Shown one piece after another: positions 10,300 to 17,771 of a DNA stretch of 64,000 bases. Where the stretch lies: NCBI GenBank assembly GCA_001592145.1, contig BCWJ01000010.1, positions 80,354-144,353 on the forward strand, written 5' to 3'. The DNA is from Xylanimicrobium pachnodae JCM 13526 = NBRC 107786 (lineage in GTDB: Bacteria; Actinomycetota; Actinomycetes; Actinomycetales; Cellulomonadaceae). A model generated the notes under the pieces. The model was not told where the DNA came from, searched no databases, and saw only the letters and a program-made list of their open reading frames with translations. Every line of letters starts with the position of its first letter. Position 1 is the first letter of the stretch. Both the position numbers and the translations under genes were made by a program.

Positions 10300-10659
10300 A
10301 TGGGGAACGTGACTGAACTGGGGACCCTGACCGCGCAAGCACTCCGTATCGCAGACGCGTACGACCGGCTCAATCTCGCCCAGCGCGGTCGCGCGTGGAC
10401 CACCGAGGAACTGATGCTCGGCTTCGTCGGCGACGTTGGCGATCTCGCCAAGCTGGTGATGGCCGACGCGGGCACGCGCGACATCCCGCAGCACAGGGAG
10501 CTGCTCGGGCACGAGCTCGCCGACTGCTTGTGGGCTGTTCTCGTCATCGCGGCACGCAGTGGCATCAATCTGGAGGCCGAGTTCGACTCGTGCATGAGCA
10601 CGATCGACGCCGTGATCGCCCGGAGTCTCGCAACCACCGGACCGGCGGAACAAGACTGA
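10300..10659 (+). CDS. MazG-like nucleotide pyrophosphohydrolase-fold protein
   Basis: A 119-residue all-helical protein. The segments LGFVGDVGDLAKLVMADAG and LLGHELADCLWAVLVIAARSGINLEAEF match the helix pair of the MazG/dUTPase-like (all-alpha NTP-PPase) group. The conserved acidic residues normally occur as EExxE in helix 2 and ExxD in helix 3. ELAD (ExxD) is clear, but the first motif is GDVGDL rather than EExxEL, so hydrolytic activity is uncertain. The start is ATG at 10300 with GAGGAG seven bases upstream; a GTG at 10270 lacks this. It probably forms a two-gene unit with the APH-family gene 35 bases upstream. Confidence 0.7.
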   Translation: MGNVTELGTLTAQALRIADAYDRLNLAQRGRAWTTEELMLGFVGDVGDLAKLVMADAGTRDIPQHRELLGHELADCLWAVLVIAARSGINLEAEFDSCMSTIDAVIARSLATTGPAEQD

Positions 10660-10855
10660 GCGGCCCGGTGCGGTTCGCGGCGGTTCCGGACACCACGGCG
10701 CCGAGTGTCTGCGTCCGGTGGCTGCCGAACCGCTCGGACACCCGGACGACTCCGAACAGGCCGAACATCGTGGCCAGTGACCAGCGAGCACGGTGCAGCC
10801 TGGCATCGAGCGCGACCGACGACGGGGGAGTGTGGGTCGGAGTGCGGGCGGACAT
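10660..10855 (-). pseudogene. Possible truncated MFS transporter fragment downstream of the methyltransferase
   Basis: A minus-strand frame starts at 10855 (MSARTPTHTPPSS), five bases after the methyltransferase stop. It contains RLHRARWSLATMFGLFGVV, which resembles the first transmembrane helix of many actinobacterial MFS transporters (RARW...MF.LFG). After about 45 residues the resemblance disappears, and the frame runs out into the convergent MazG-like gene. The call rests on one short segment only. Confidence 0.25.
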
Positions 10856-10860
10856 CTCGG

Positions 10861-11652
10861 TCAACGGACTCGGCAGAGCAGCTCGCCGTGCAGGACGGAG
10901 AACCAGCCGTCCGGGTCGGCACCCCATGCGGCCCATGCCTCGCTGATCTCCTGAAGCTCGGCGGGCGTGGCAGACCCGCTTTCGGTGAGCTGCTGGGCGA
11001 TGGCGGAACTGACGATGCGCTCCGCCCACATCCCGGCCCACCAGGTGCGTTCGTCAGGGGTCGCGTAGCACCAGGTGCTCGACGACGCCGTGACGTCCTC
11101 AAGCCCTGCCGCGTGTGCCCATGCCAGGAGGCGGCGGCCCGCGTCGGGTTCGCCGCCGTTGGCGCGGGCCGCGGCCCGGTACAGGTCGAGCCAGTGGTCC
11201 AGTGCGGGGAGCCGCGGCCGCCAGGTGAAACCGGTGTAGTCGCTGTCCCGGACGGCGACGATGCCGCCGGGCTTGGTCACGCGCGCCATCTCTCGCAGTG
11301 CCTGGACGGGGTCGGAGACATGCTGGAGCACCTGGTGGGCGTGCGTGACGTCGAACGTCGCGTCATCGAAGGGCAGGTCATGGACATCGGCGACAACGAG
11401 CTCGACGGCGGCGTCGCGCTCGACCAGTGTGGATCGGGTCAGGTCCAGCTCGCCTGGCCCGATCTCGGTCGCGGTGACGTGTGCGACAAGACCGGTGAGA
11501 TCTGCGGTGATCGTGCCGGGTCCGGCTCCGACGTCGAGCAGCCTGTCGGTGGGCCGCAGGTGGGGGAGCAGGTATCCGGCCGAGTTCTGCGCGGTCCGCC
11601 AGCGGTGTGATCGCAGCACGGAGTCGTGGTGACCATGGGTATACGCCGTCAT
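10861..11652 (-). CDS. Class I SAM-dependent methyltransferase
   Basis: A 263-residue methyltransferase of the UbiE/Methyltransf_11 type. Motif I is LLDVGAGPGTITADL. The acidic ribose-binding residue lies in ATEIGPGELD. A post-motif VVADVHDLPFDDATFDVTHAHQVLQHV and motif III PGGIVAVRDSDY follow. The N-terminus YTHGHHDSVLRSHRWRTAQNSAGYLLPHL is that of small-molecule methyltransferases. The substrate is unknown. The start is ATG at 11652 with GAAGGGA upstream. It is divergent from an XRE-MmyB regulator, which suggests local regulation of this gene. Confidence 0.88.
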   Translation of the reverse strand: MTAYTHGHHDSVLRSHRWRTAQNSAGYLLPHLRPTDRLLDVGAGPGTITADLTGLVAHVTATEIGPGELDLTRSTLVERDAAVELVVADVHDLPFDDATFDVTHAHQVLQHVSDPVQALREMARVTKPGGIVAVRDSDYTGFTWRPRLPALDHWLDLYRAAARANGGEPDAGRRLLAWAHAAGLEDVTASSSTWCYATPDERTWWAGMWAERIVSSAIAQQLTESGSATPAELQEISEAWAAWGADPDGWFSVLHGELLCRVR

Positions 11653-11665
11653 GAGACGTCCCTTC

Positions 11666-11689
11666 GAGTGTCGGTGTTTCGTGACACTC
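11666..11689. repeat. Inverted repeat in the divergent methyltransferase/regulator promoter region
   Basis: GAGTGTC and GACACTC (7-bp arms, 10-base spacer) lie 14-37 bases upstream of the methyltransferase start and within the shared 121-base intergenic region. The spacing and position suit a dimeric repressor site, possibly for the adjacent XRE regulator. Confidence 0.45.
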
Positions 11690-11773
11690 TGCGATCTCAG
11701 CGGCCCACCGGTGAAGACCGTGATCTTCCTAGGAGTCGCACACCCCCGAACGCGCACCGGGAGAGGAGTCGCA

Positions 11774-12547
11774 ATGTCCACCGAGCTCGGTGAGTTCCTC
11801 CGCGCGCGGCGCACCGACTCCCGCCTCGAGCCGGCGTCGCCTCAGGGAGTGGGCCCGCGCCGGGTCCGAGGACTCCGGCGTGAGGAGGTCGCTGCCGCCG
11901 CAGGCATCAGCGTCGACTACTACACGCGGCTCGAACAGGGTCGGGAGAGCCACCCCAGCGATGCCGTCGTCAAGGCACTGGCCCGCGTGCTGCGCCTTAC
12001 CCCGGACGCGACCGAGCACCTTCACCGCCTGCGCGGCGGGGGACCGGCCGCCCCGCTCGGCCGCGGCGCGCAGTCTGATGCCCACCTTGCCCTGCGCATG
12101 GCCGCGCTGGTCGGCGCGGTGCGACCCAACCCGGCGTACGTGCTCGACCGGCTGAGCACGATCATCGCGGCCAACCCCGAAGGCCTGGCCCTGTTCGACG
12201 GCATCGAGGAACTGGCGCCCGAGCAACGGAACACCTGCCGCTACTTCATGACGGACCCTCGCGCGCCGCGAGTGTTCCTCGACTGGGAGACGATCGCCCG
12301 AGGCGCCGTCGCCCACCTGCGTGCCGTGAATGCGGGCAACCTCCAGGATCCGGAACTGCGAGCTCTCATTACAGAACTCGGCGATGCGAGCCCGCTCTTC
12401 ACGCAGTGGTGGGACGCACACATCGTCCAACGCCGTCGCGCCTCGGCGCACCGGATCCGCACCGGGACCGGAGAGGTCGTCGAACGACGCTACGAGGTGC
12501 TCCACCTGCCGGGAGAACAGGCCCGCATGACGCTCTGGCTCCCGTGA
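11774..12547 (+). CDS. XRE-family regulator with MmyB-like ligand-binding domain
   Basis: A 257-residue transcription factor. The N-terminal helix-turn-helix is RGLRREEVAAAAGISVDYYTRLEQGRESHPS, and the C-terminal MmyB-like domain includes RPNPAYVLDRLSTIIAANPEGLALF, ETIARGAVAHLRA and LFTQWWDAHIVQRRRAS. Proteins of this large actinobacterial family regulate neighbouring genes, and their C-terminal PAS-like domain is proposed to bind small ligands. The start is ATG at 11774 with GAGAGGAG upstream. The divergent arrangement with the methyltransferase, with an inverted repeat between them, makes that gene the likely target. Confidence 0.88.
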   Translation: MSTELGEFLRARRTDSRLEPASPQGVGPRRVRGLRREEVAAAAGISVDYYTRLEQGRESHPSDAVVKALARVLRLTPDATEHLHRLRGGGPAAPLGRGAQSDAHLALRMAALVGAVRPNPAYVLDRLSTIIAANPEGLALFDGIEELAPEQRNTCRYFMTDPRAPRVFLDWETIARGAVAHLRAVNAGNLQDPELRALITELGDASPLFTQWWDAHIVQRRRASAHRIRTGTGEVVERRYEVLHLPGEQARMTLWLP

Positions 12548-12698
12548 GCAACGTCGGGCGAACTGGTAGGCGCTGGCGTCAACGTGCCTCATGGACCACC
12601 CGTGCGACACCTTGGATGAGTCCGCGTCTCCAGGCTGAGCCGGGGGAGTAGGCCGTTCCGGGGCGTGCGGGGTTCCGAAACGCTGCCAGGATGAGCGG

Positions 12699-13199
12699 AT
12701 GCCGGTTGATCGCTCCTTCATTCGCGTCAAGGCCATGCTCGTCGCACCGAACGCCGACGGTTCTCGCCATCTGGTCAGCTCCAACGGCCCGACCCTGGAG
12801 AACCCTGCCGGCTACCACCGGCTGATCGGCGGCAGCGTGGAACTGGGGGAGACGCACCGTGACGCGGTCATCCGCGAGGTGGACGAGGAACTCGGAGCCC
12901 GGGTTCGCGACCTCACCTACCTGGGTATGGTCGAGAACATCTTCCGCCTCGACGGCGAACTGGGTCATGAGATCGTCGCCATCTACTCCGGCAGGTTGGA
13001 CCCCGAACCACCAGACGGCGGCGGCACGCTGACGGAGTCGGACGGCTCCGTGGTTCCCGTCGTCTGGCGTCCCTTCGACGACGCAGATCTGGTGACGCCG
13101 CTCTACCCGGCGGCTGCGATCCAGTGTGCGCGCACAGCCGGCGCGAGTGGTGGTACAGGCGCTCCCGCGGGAGCAAGCGATAGCCGCTGGTCCCGATGA
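12699..13199 (+). CDS. Nudix hydrolase
   Basis: A 166-residue Nudix-fold pyrophosphohydrolase. The Nudix box starts GGSVELGETHRDAVIREVDEE and has all consensus residues (Gx5Ex7REUxEExGU). The preceding PAGYHRLIGG and following FRLDGELGHEIVAIYSG are typical of the ADP-ribose/NTP-type subfamilies. The substrate cannot be told from sequence alone. The ATG at 12699 is six bases after CAGGAT, which could be a weak -10 of a leaderless transcript. No Shine-Dalgarno sequence is visible. The last 30 residues are Gly/Ala/Ser-rich and probably disordered. Confidence 0.87.
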   Translation: MPVDRSFIRVKAMLVAPNADGSRHLVSSNGPTLENPAGYHRLIGGSVELGETHRDAVIREVDEELGARVRDLTYLGMVENIFRLDGELGHEIVAIYSGRLDPEPPDGGGTLTESDGSVVPVVWRPFDDADLVTPLYPAAAIQCARTAGASGGTGAPAGASDSRWSR

Positions 13200-13236
13200 C
13201 GCAGTGCTCCGCGACCCGCGCTCCGTGTGAACCAGC

Positions 13237-13467
13237 TCAGCGGCGCTGGTAGATATCGCGGCGGTTCCCGACGGCGAGCACCAGGACGATCAGCACGTCG
13301 TCGTGGATCTCGTAGACGATCTGGTAGTCGCGGGTGCGGACGCGCAACAGGTTGTCCTCGCCGACGAGCTTCTTGACGCCCGGCGGTCGTGGCGCCTGTG
13401 CAAGCAGCTCAACAGCGGCCTGCACGTGACGGAGCACCTCGGGAGCGACCTCGACGCGGTACGTCAT
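13237..13467 (-). CDS. RelE/ParE-superfamily toxin
   Basis: A 76-residue protein with the RelE fold: MTYRVEVAPEVLRHV, PPGVKKLVGEDNLLRVRTRDYQIVYEI and VLAVGNRRDIYQRR. The RVRTRDYQIVY strand and the C-terminal GNRRDIYQ carry the Arg/Tyr residues associated with ribosome-dependent mRNA cleavage in RelE-type toxins. Its ATG overlaps the antitoxin stop (ATGA, 13464-13467), the standard antitoxin-first arrangement. The toxin looks complete, unlike its partner. Confidence 0.85.
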   Translation of the reverse strand: MTYRVEVAPEVLRHVQAAVELLAQAPRPPGVKKLVGEDNLLRVRTRDYQIVYEIHDDVLIVLVLAVGNRRDIYQRR

Positions 13468-13682
13468 ACCAGGCCGAGGTCCGCGGCGACCTGCTCCCAC
13501 GGCACCGTGGAGACGCCGGGCTCGGCCAGCTCGGCGCGGGCGGCCTGCGCAGCACGCAGATCGGCCGGGTCCTCGGCGTCGGCGAGCAACTGCTCGAGAT
13601 CTGCGGCGTCGACGATGGCCGCGACCCGACGACCGCGCCGAGTCAATCGGCGGCGAAGCAGCCGGAGCCCGCACAGCGTCAC
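13464..13682 (-). CDS. Phd/YefM-family antitoxin, N-terminus apparently lost
   Basis: The 72-residue frame matches Phd/YefM antitoxins from RLTRRGRRVAAIVDAADLEQ to the C-terminal toxin-binding tail VPWEQVAADLGLV. Before RLTRRGR only about 12 residues of unrelated Arg/Leu-rich sequence remain (MTLCGLRLLRR). Intact members have about 25 more residues there, forming the dimerisation and DNA-binding strand-helix. I checked the other two minus-strand frames back to about 13740 and did not find the missing part, so a simple frameshift does not explain it. The protein may still bind toxin but should have lost operator binding. The break lies about 170 bp from the dif-like site. Confidence 0.6.
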   Translation of the reverse strand: MTLCGLRLLRRRLTRRGRRVAAIVDAADLEQLLADAEDPADLRAAQAARAELAEPGVSTVPWEQVAADLGLV

Positions 13683-13848
13683 AGACCTTCCGGGCGATGG
13701 ACTGCGCGCGCAGCCGCCGCCTGGAGCCGGTGCCCGGCGTCAACGAGGTCGTCGACGCCGCATCGTGTCGAGGATCCGCTCGCTCCAGTAGGTGCGGCGG
13801 CGTGATGATGCACGAGTGGACGAGCTTCCCACCTGCTTCACTCGTCTT

Positions 13849-13876
13849 CGGACCGATAATGCACATTATGTCATTC
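13849..13876 (+). other. dif-like XerC/XerD recombination site
   Basis: The site reads CGGACCGATAA - TGCACA - TTATGTCATTC: an 11-bp XerC-type arm, a 6-bp centre and an 11-bp XerD-type arm. The inner part, ACCGATAATGCACATTATGT and the following CA, agrees with the actinobacterial dif consensus as I remember it (CCGATAAT..ACATTATGTCA); divergence is limited to the outer ends. ATAATG and CATTAT form the inner inverted repeat. In a window of about 74% GC this AT-rich motif is conspicuous. The adjacent membrane-protein frame has its stop codon inside the XerD arm. Confidence 0.72.
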
Positions 13877-14347
13877 TGACGCCTCGGACGGGCTCCCCGC
13901 GCTGCCCTGAACGCCGTGGCGCGCGTTCTGCAACGCCAGCGCGACGGCTCCGCACACGAGCCCCCACAGCGCGCCGCCTCCGAGCGTCAGCAGCACGGCG
14001 GCAGGTCGCTCCGGCAGCCCGCCGGCCGCACCGTCGATGATCACGCCGGCCACGAACGTCGTCGCGACGCCGGCAGACGCCTGGACCAGGCCGGCCGCGA
14101 CGAGCGTCGGTACGGCGGGCGTACGGCGTCTCACCGTGACCACTGCGATCCAGACGATCGAGACCACCAGCGTGATCGTCAGCGGGATCCTGTTGTCCGC
14201 CTGCGCGTGCGCCGCGTGCTCGACGATCCGGAACGCCGTTCTCGTCAGTGCGATCACCCCGAGAGCCACCGCTACCGGCCAGCTTGGGCGCGTCCGCGCG
14301 ACGTCCGGGTCCGCGGCCGCCACGGGCTGCAACTGCACACGGTTCAC
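13871..14347 (-). CDS. Hypothetical integral membrane protein
   Basis: A 158-residue protein with four likely transmembrane helices: WPVAVALGVIALTRTAF, ITLVVSIVWIAVVTV, VPTLVAAGLVQASAGVATTFVAGVII and AVLLTLGGGALWGLVCGAVAL. A short charged N-terminus precedes them and a Ser/Glu tail follows. I do not recognise a family. Its stop codon falls inside the dif-like XerD arm (13871-13873), so the 3' end may have been shaped by recombination there. It lies divergent to the recombinase gene. No clear Shine-Dalgarno sequence precedes the start. Confidence 0.6.
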   Translation of the reverse strand: MNRVQLQPVAAADPDVARTRPSWPVAVALGVIALTRTAFRIVEHAAHAQADNRIPLTITLVVSIVWIAVVTVRRRTPAVPTLVAAGLVQASAGVATTFVAGVIIDGAAGGLPERPAAVLLTLGGGALWGLVCGAVALALQNARHGVQGSAGSPSEASE

Positions 14348-14448
14348 GGGTGTGACGCTAGCGAGCGAGCGTCACGCGGACATCGGGCACAACCCCGAGT
14401 TCGACCCTGGTTCCGGGCACGAAAGGGACAGTTCACCCAAACCAGTGT

Positions 14449-14480
14449 GTATTGTACAACACCCTGTTTTGACATAACAC
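14449..14480. other. AT-rich element upstream of the recombinase with TTGTACAA palindrome and XerD-like half-site
   Basis: This short AT-rich island carries the palindrome TTGTACAA (14452-14459). It also carries, on the minus strand, TTATGTCAAAA (complement of 14467-14477), which resembles the XerD arm of dif. TTGTAC, 17 bases and then TAACAC (14475-14480) could alternatively act as a promoter for the recombinase gene. The sequence does not decide between these readings. Confidence 0.35.
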
Positions 14481-14544
14481 GGAGTGTCGGTGGCGCGGCC
14501 TACCTTTGCGCATGTCATCGCAGGCCACAGCTCAAGGAGGTTCC

Positions 14545-15630
14545 TTGGTCGCCCCGCCCCGGCTCACGCTGCTCACCGTTGCGCAGGCGGTGGAACGCTA
14601 CGTCACCGTCGTGCACAAGGATGCCGTCCGGGGCGTCCTCTCCCCCACCACGGCACGCTCGTACACGCGTGACGTGACCGAGCTCGCCGCGCTGCTGGGC
14701 GCCGAACGCGTCCTCGACGAGGTGACGGGCGACGACGTCGACGACGCCCTCGTGCGCTACCAGACCAGCCCCGACGGCCGGTTCGCGGATCCCGAGCGCA
14801 AGCGTGGGCCCGGGAGGTCCACCGCGACGGTCAACCGGTTCCGGCAGTCGGCCACGCGGTTCTTCGCTCATGCGGCCCGAGAGTGCTGGGTGCAGGCCGA
14901 CCCGATGCTCTGGGCCGCTCCCCCGGCGCGCGTCCGGGGCGGACTGCGCGTGGCACGCACCGCGTTGACGTCGGCTGCCGCGCAGTCGCTCCTGACCACC
15001 GCCGGCGCGCCGCACGGCCCCGCCGCACGGCGGGACCAGGAGCTTGCCCTGCGGGATCGGCTCGTCGTCGCGCTGCTGCTCGTCCTGGGGCCACGCGTCT
15101 CGGAGATCGCCCGCGCCGACGTCGACGACTTCGCCAGGGAACCCGGCCAGACCCGCTGGCGGATCCTCGGCAAGGGCGGCACCGTCCGCACGGTGACCTT
15201 GTCGGAGCCGCTGGCGGCGGCGTTCGACGACTACCTCGCGCACCTTCGTCCGCGCCTGGCGGCGTTGCGTCCCGACGACGACGACGCCCAGCGTGCCCTG
15301 CTGCTGTCCTGGCGCGGGCGCCGCGTCGACACCCAGACCATCCGAGGTCTGCTGGCGCGTGCGGTCGCCCGCATGCCACCGGCGTACCGGCGCCCGGCAA
15401 CCCCGCACGCTCTGCGGCACACCACCGCGACACTTCTGGTGGCGCAGGGCTGGGACGTCAAGGTGGTCGCCGAGCTGCTGGGGCACGCGTCGATCGCCAC
15501 GACGGGCGTGTACCTGGACCGCATCGAAGGCGAGCTCGCCGCCGCGATCCGTGCGCACCCGCTGACCGCGACGCTCGACGCCGCGCTGTCAGCGGCGCAG
15601 TCGGAGCCCGCACCAGACCCGGCCGAATGA
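14545..15630 (+). CDS. XerC/XerD-like tyrosine recombinase
   Basis: A 361-residue tyrosine recombinase. The N-terminal core-binding (SAM-like) domain is TVAQAVERYVTVVHK...LSPTTARSYTRDVTELAALLG. The catalytic domain has all active-site residues: Arg in LGPRVSEIARADV, Lys in LGKGGTVRTV, HALRH (HxxR), GHAS and the nucleophile Tyr in TTGVYL. It is longer than typical XerC/D (about 300). The start is TTG at 14545, chosen because AAGGAGG lies four bases upstream; an ATG at 14512 has no ribosome-binding site. It lies 0.67 kb from the dif-like site, which fits either a Xer-type resolvase or the integrase of an element using that site. Confidence 0.87.
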   Translation: MVAPPRLTLLTVAQAVERYVTVVHKDAVRGVLSPTTARSYTRDVTELAALLGAERVLDEVTGDDVDDALVRYQTSPDGRFADPERKRGPGRSTATVNRFRQSATRFFAHAARECWVQADPMLWAAPPARVRGGLRVARTALTSAAAQSLLTTAGAPHGPAARRDQELALRDRLVVALLLVLGPRVSEIARADVDDFAREPGQTRWRILGKGGTVRTVTLSEPLAAAFDDYLAHLRPRLAALRPDDDDAQRALLLSWRGRRVDTQTIRGLLARAVARMPPAYRRPATPHALRHTTATLLVAQGWDVKVVAELLGHASIATTGVYLDRIEGELAAAIRAHPLTATLDAALSAAQSEPAPDPAE

Positions 15631-15727
15631 GCGGAGCGTGGAGCGACGCCCGGACGGGTACCGGTACAGGAGCCGCCATCGACGCGGAGAACACGCCGGG
15701 TGGCCTGCGGGGGTCTGGTGTCGCGGC

Positions 15728-15733
15728 TAGCGT
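15728..15733 (+). promoter_or_regulatory. Putative -10 element (TAGCGT) of a leaderless start
   Basis: TAGCGT lies seven bases before GTG 15741. It matches the spacing seen at several other genes in this window and supports that start. Confidence 0.45.
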
Positions 15734-15740
15734 GAGGCCT

Positions 15741-17039
15741 GTGCCACGACTCGTCGACCTGCCCTCGCGGCGCTCCCTGTTCCGGGATGGAGCAGTGCCT
15801 CGGCTGGACCGTCTCCGGCTGCGCCGTCTCGCCACGCGGGCAGGGCTCGTAGCGGCGTCCGTTCCCGTTGCCACCGGCTTGGCGCTCATGGTGGCGGAGC
15901 GGTTCCGCCGCCATCGTCACCCGCTCGACGCCCCGTTCCCGACCGCCACGCCCGCGCACAACACCGTGGGCACCACGACCACCACGGTGTACACCTTCGG
16001 CAACGACCTGTACGCGGCGATGCTCGATGCGATCGACCACGCGCAGCGGCACATCTACTTCGAGACGTACATCTGGAAGGGGGACGACGTCGGGCACGAG
16101 TTCCGGGACGCGCTCGAGCGGGCGGCGGCGCGCGGCGTGGAGGTGTACGTGGTCTATGACGCGTTCGCGAACCTGGTGGTGCGCCGGTCCTTCTTCGACC
16201 TGTCGGCACGCATCCACGTGCTTCGGTTCCCGTGGGTGCGGCCGGGTCTTCTGGTGGCACCGATCCGCGCGTCGGGCCGTGATCACCGCAAGCTGCTGGT
16301 GGTCGACGACGAGACCGGCTTCGTGGGCGGGTACAACATCGGGGCTCACTACGCGCGGCACTGGCGTGACACCCACCTGCGGTTGCGGGGGCCGGCCGTG
16401 TGGGAGCTGCGCAACGCGTTCGTCGGTTTCTGGAACCACTGGCGCACCCCGGACCTGCCGGTCCTTCAGGACGAGGGTTCGACGTCGTGGCTTCCCTCCT
16501 TGCGTGCTGCCCGCAACTCCCCCGCCGAGCTGGTGTTCCCGATCCGGAACACCTACCTGGACGCCATCGGCCGCGCGACGGACCATGTGTTCATCACACA
16601 GGCGTACTTCATCCCGGACCGCGAGATCCTGGGGGCGCTGCTGGCCGCCGCGGCTCGCGGCGTGGACGTGCGGGTGCTGGTCCCGGAGCGGTCCAACCAC
16701 GTCGTGGCGGACTGGTTGGCGCGCGGGCACTACGGCACGTTGCTACGAGGCGGTGTGCGCATCTTCTTGTACACGGACGCCATGATCCATGCGAAGACCG
16801 CCACGGTGGACGGCCGCTGGTCCACGATCGGCACGGCGAACATCGACCGGCTGTCGCTGACCGGCAACTACGAGATCAACCTGGAGATCGTGGATGCCGA
16901 GGTCGCGGCGACCCTGGAGAGCATCTTCACGATGGACCTCTCCAACGCCCGCGAGCTGACGTACGAGCAGTGGGCGGTGCGCCCGGCGCTCAACAAGATC
17001 GGTGAGCGGCTCGTATCGCCTCTGGCCCCGCTGCTGTAG
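15741..17039 (+). CDS. Phospholipase D-like protein, cardiolipin synthase family
   Basis: A 432-residue membrane-associated PLD-superfamily enzyme. It has a hydrophobic N-terminal segment (AGLVAASVPVATGLALMVA) and two HKD motifs: DHRKLLVVDDETGFVGGYN and IHAKTATVDGRWSTIGTAN. Between them are YIWKGDDVGHEFRDALERAAARGVEV and FITQAYFIPD, as in ClsA-type synthases, which join two phosphatidyl groups to make cardiolipin. The start is GTG at 15741 on the basis of the -10 element. An ATG at 15627, overlapping the recombinase stop, would add 38 poorly conserved residues. It converges with a MerR gene, with two bases between the stops. Confidence 0.85.
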   Translation: MPRLVDLPSRRSLFRDGAVPRLDRLRLRRLATRAGLVAASVPVATGLALMVAERFRRHRHPLDAPFPTATPAHNTVGTTTTTVYTFGNDLYAAMLDAIDHAQRHIYFETYIWKGDDVGHEFRDALERAAARGVEVYVVYDAFANLVVRRSFFDLSARIHVLRFPWVRPGLLVAPIRASGRDHRKLLVVDDETGFVGGYNIGAHYARHWRDTHLRLRGPAVWELRNAFVGFWNHWRTPDLPVLQDEGSTSWLPSLRAARNSPAELVFPIRNTYLDAIGRATDHVFITQAYFIPDREILGALLAAAARGVDVRVLVPERSNHVVADWLARGHYGTLLRGGVRIFLYTDAMIHAKTATVDGRWSTIGTANIDRLSLTGNYEINLEIVDAEVAATLESIFTMDLSNARELTYEQWAVRPALNKIGERLVSPLAPLL

Positions 17040-17041
17040 CG

Positions 17042-17641
17042 TCAGCCCACGTTTCGCTTGGCGCGTCGGGCAGCCAGCTCGTCGCCGGGCTGTTCCGGTG
17101 CGACCTCGTCCACACCGAGGGACTCGGTGGGCATCATGGCGAGCGTGCCTTCGATCTCACGCCAGACGCGGCCGACGGCGATGCCGAACACCCCCTGCCC
17201 GCCCTGGACCAGGTCGATGACCTCGTCGGCTGAGGTGCACTCGTACACGGACGCACCGTCGCTCATGAGGGTGATCTGCGCGAGGTCGTCGACGCCGCGT
17301 TCGCGCAGGTGGGTGATCGCCGCACGGATCTGCTGCAGGGACACACCGGTGTCGAGGAGCCGTTTGACGACCTTGAGCACCAAGATGTCGCGGAAGCTGT
17401 AGAGACGGTGCGTGCCGGAGCCGGTCGCGGGCCGGATCGACGGTTCGACGAACCCGGTGCGGGCCCAGTAGTCGAGCTGCCGGTAGGTGATCCCGGCAAC
17501 TCGGCAGGCGGTCGTGCCGCGGTACCCGGCGGTGGGGTCCTGCTCCGTGAGGTCTTCGCCGAAGAGCAGCCCTTGGGCACCATGGGCTGCGGCGCCGACG
17601 GGCATGCCAACGTGTGCGCTGGCGTCGCCGTTGCGTTCCAC
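17042..17641 (-). CDS. MerR-family regulator (Rv1830-like)
   Basis: A 199-residue MerR-type DNA-binding protein with the winged helix YRGTTACRVAGITYRQLDYWARTGFVEPS followed by HRLYSFRDILVLKVVKRLLDTGVSLQQIRAAI. The C-terminal part DLAQITLMSDGASVYECTSADEVIDLVQGGQGVFGIAVGRVWREIEG is the conserved actinobacterial domain of unknown ligand. In mycobacteria the corresponding gene (Rv1830) follows a bifunctional nuclease gene, as here. The start is GTG at 17641 with GAGGAGG upstream. Confidence 0.87.
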   Translation of the reverse strand: MERNGDASAHVGMPVGAAAHGAQGLLFGEDLTEQDPTAGYRGTTACRVAGITYRQLDYWARTGFVEPSIRPATGSGTHRLYSFRDILVLKVVKRLLDTGVSLQQIRAAITHLRERGVDDLAQITLMSDGASVYECTSADEVIDLVQGGQGVFGIAVGRVWREIEGTLAMMPTESLGVDEVAPEQPGDELAARRAKRNVG

Positions 17642-17771
17642 TGGTGCCTCCTCACGGGGTGTGTGATGCCCACGCTAAGGCGCCGACGGTGGTTCGACAA
17701 CGGAGGCGCGCGGGTCGGGTGCACAGTCCGCCAAAGGTTCAACCTCCACCGGAGGGTGAGGCGGGGTGGCG

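Noticed and set aside
13850..16000. FtsK-orienting octamers (GGGCAGGG type) as proof of terminus polarity
   Set aside because: A few copies are visible on both strands on both sides of the dif-like site. Without a full count no polarity can be claimed.
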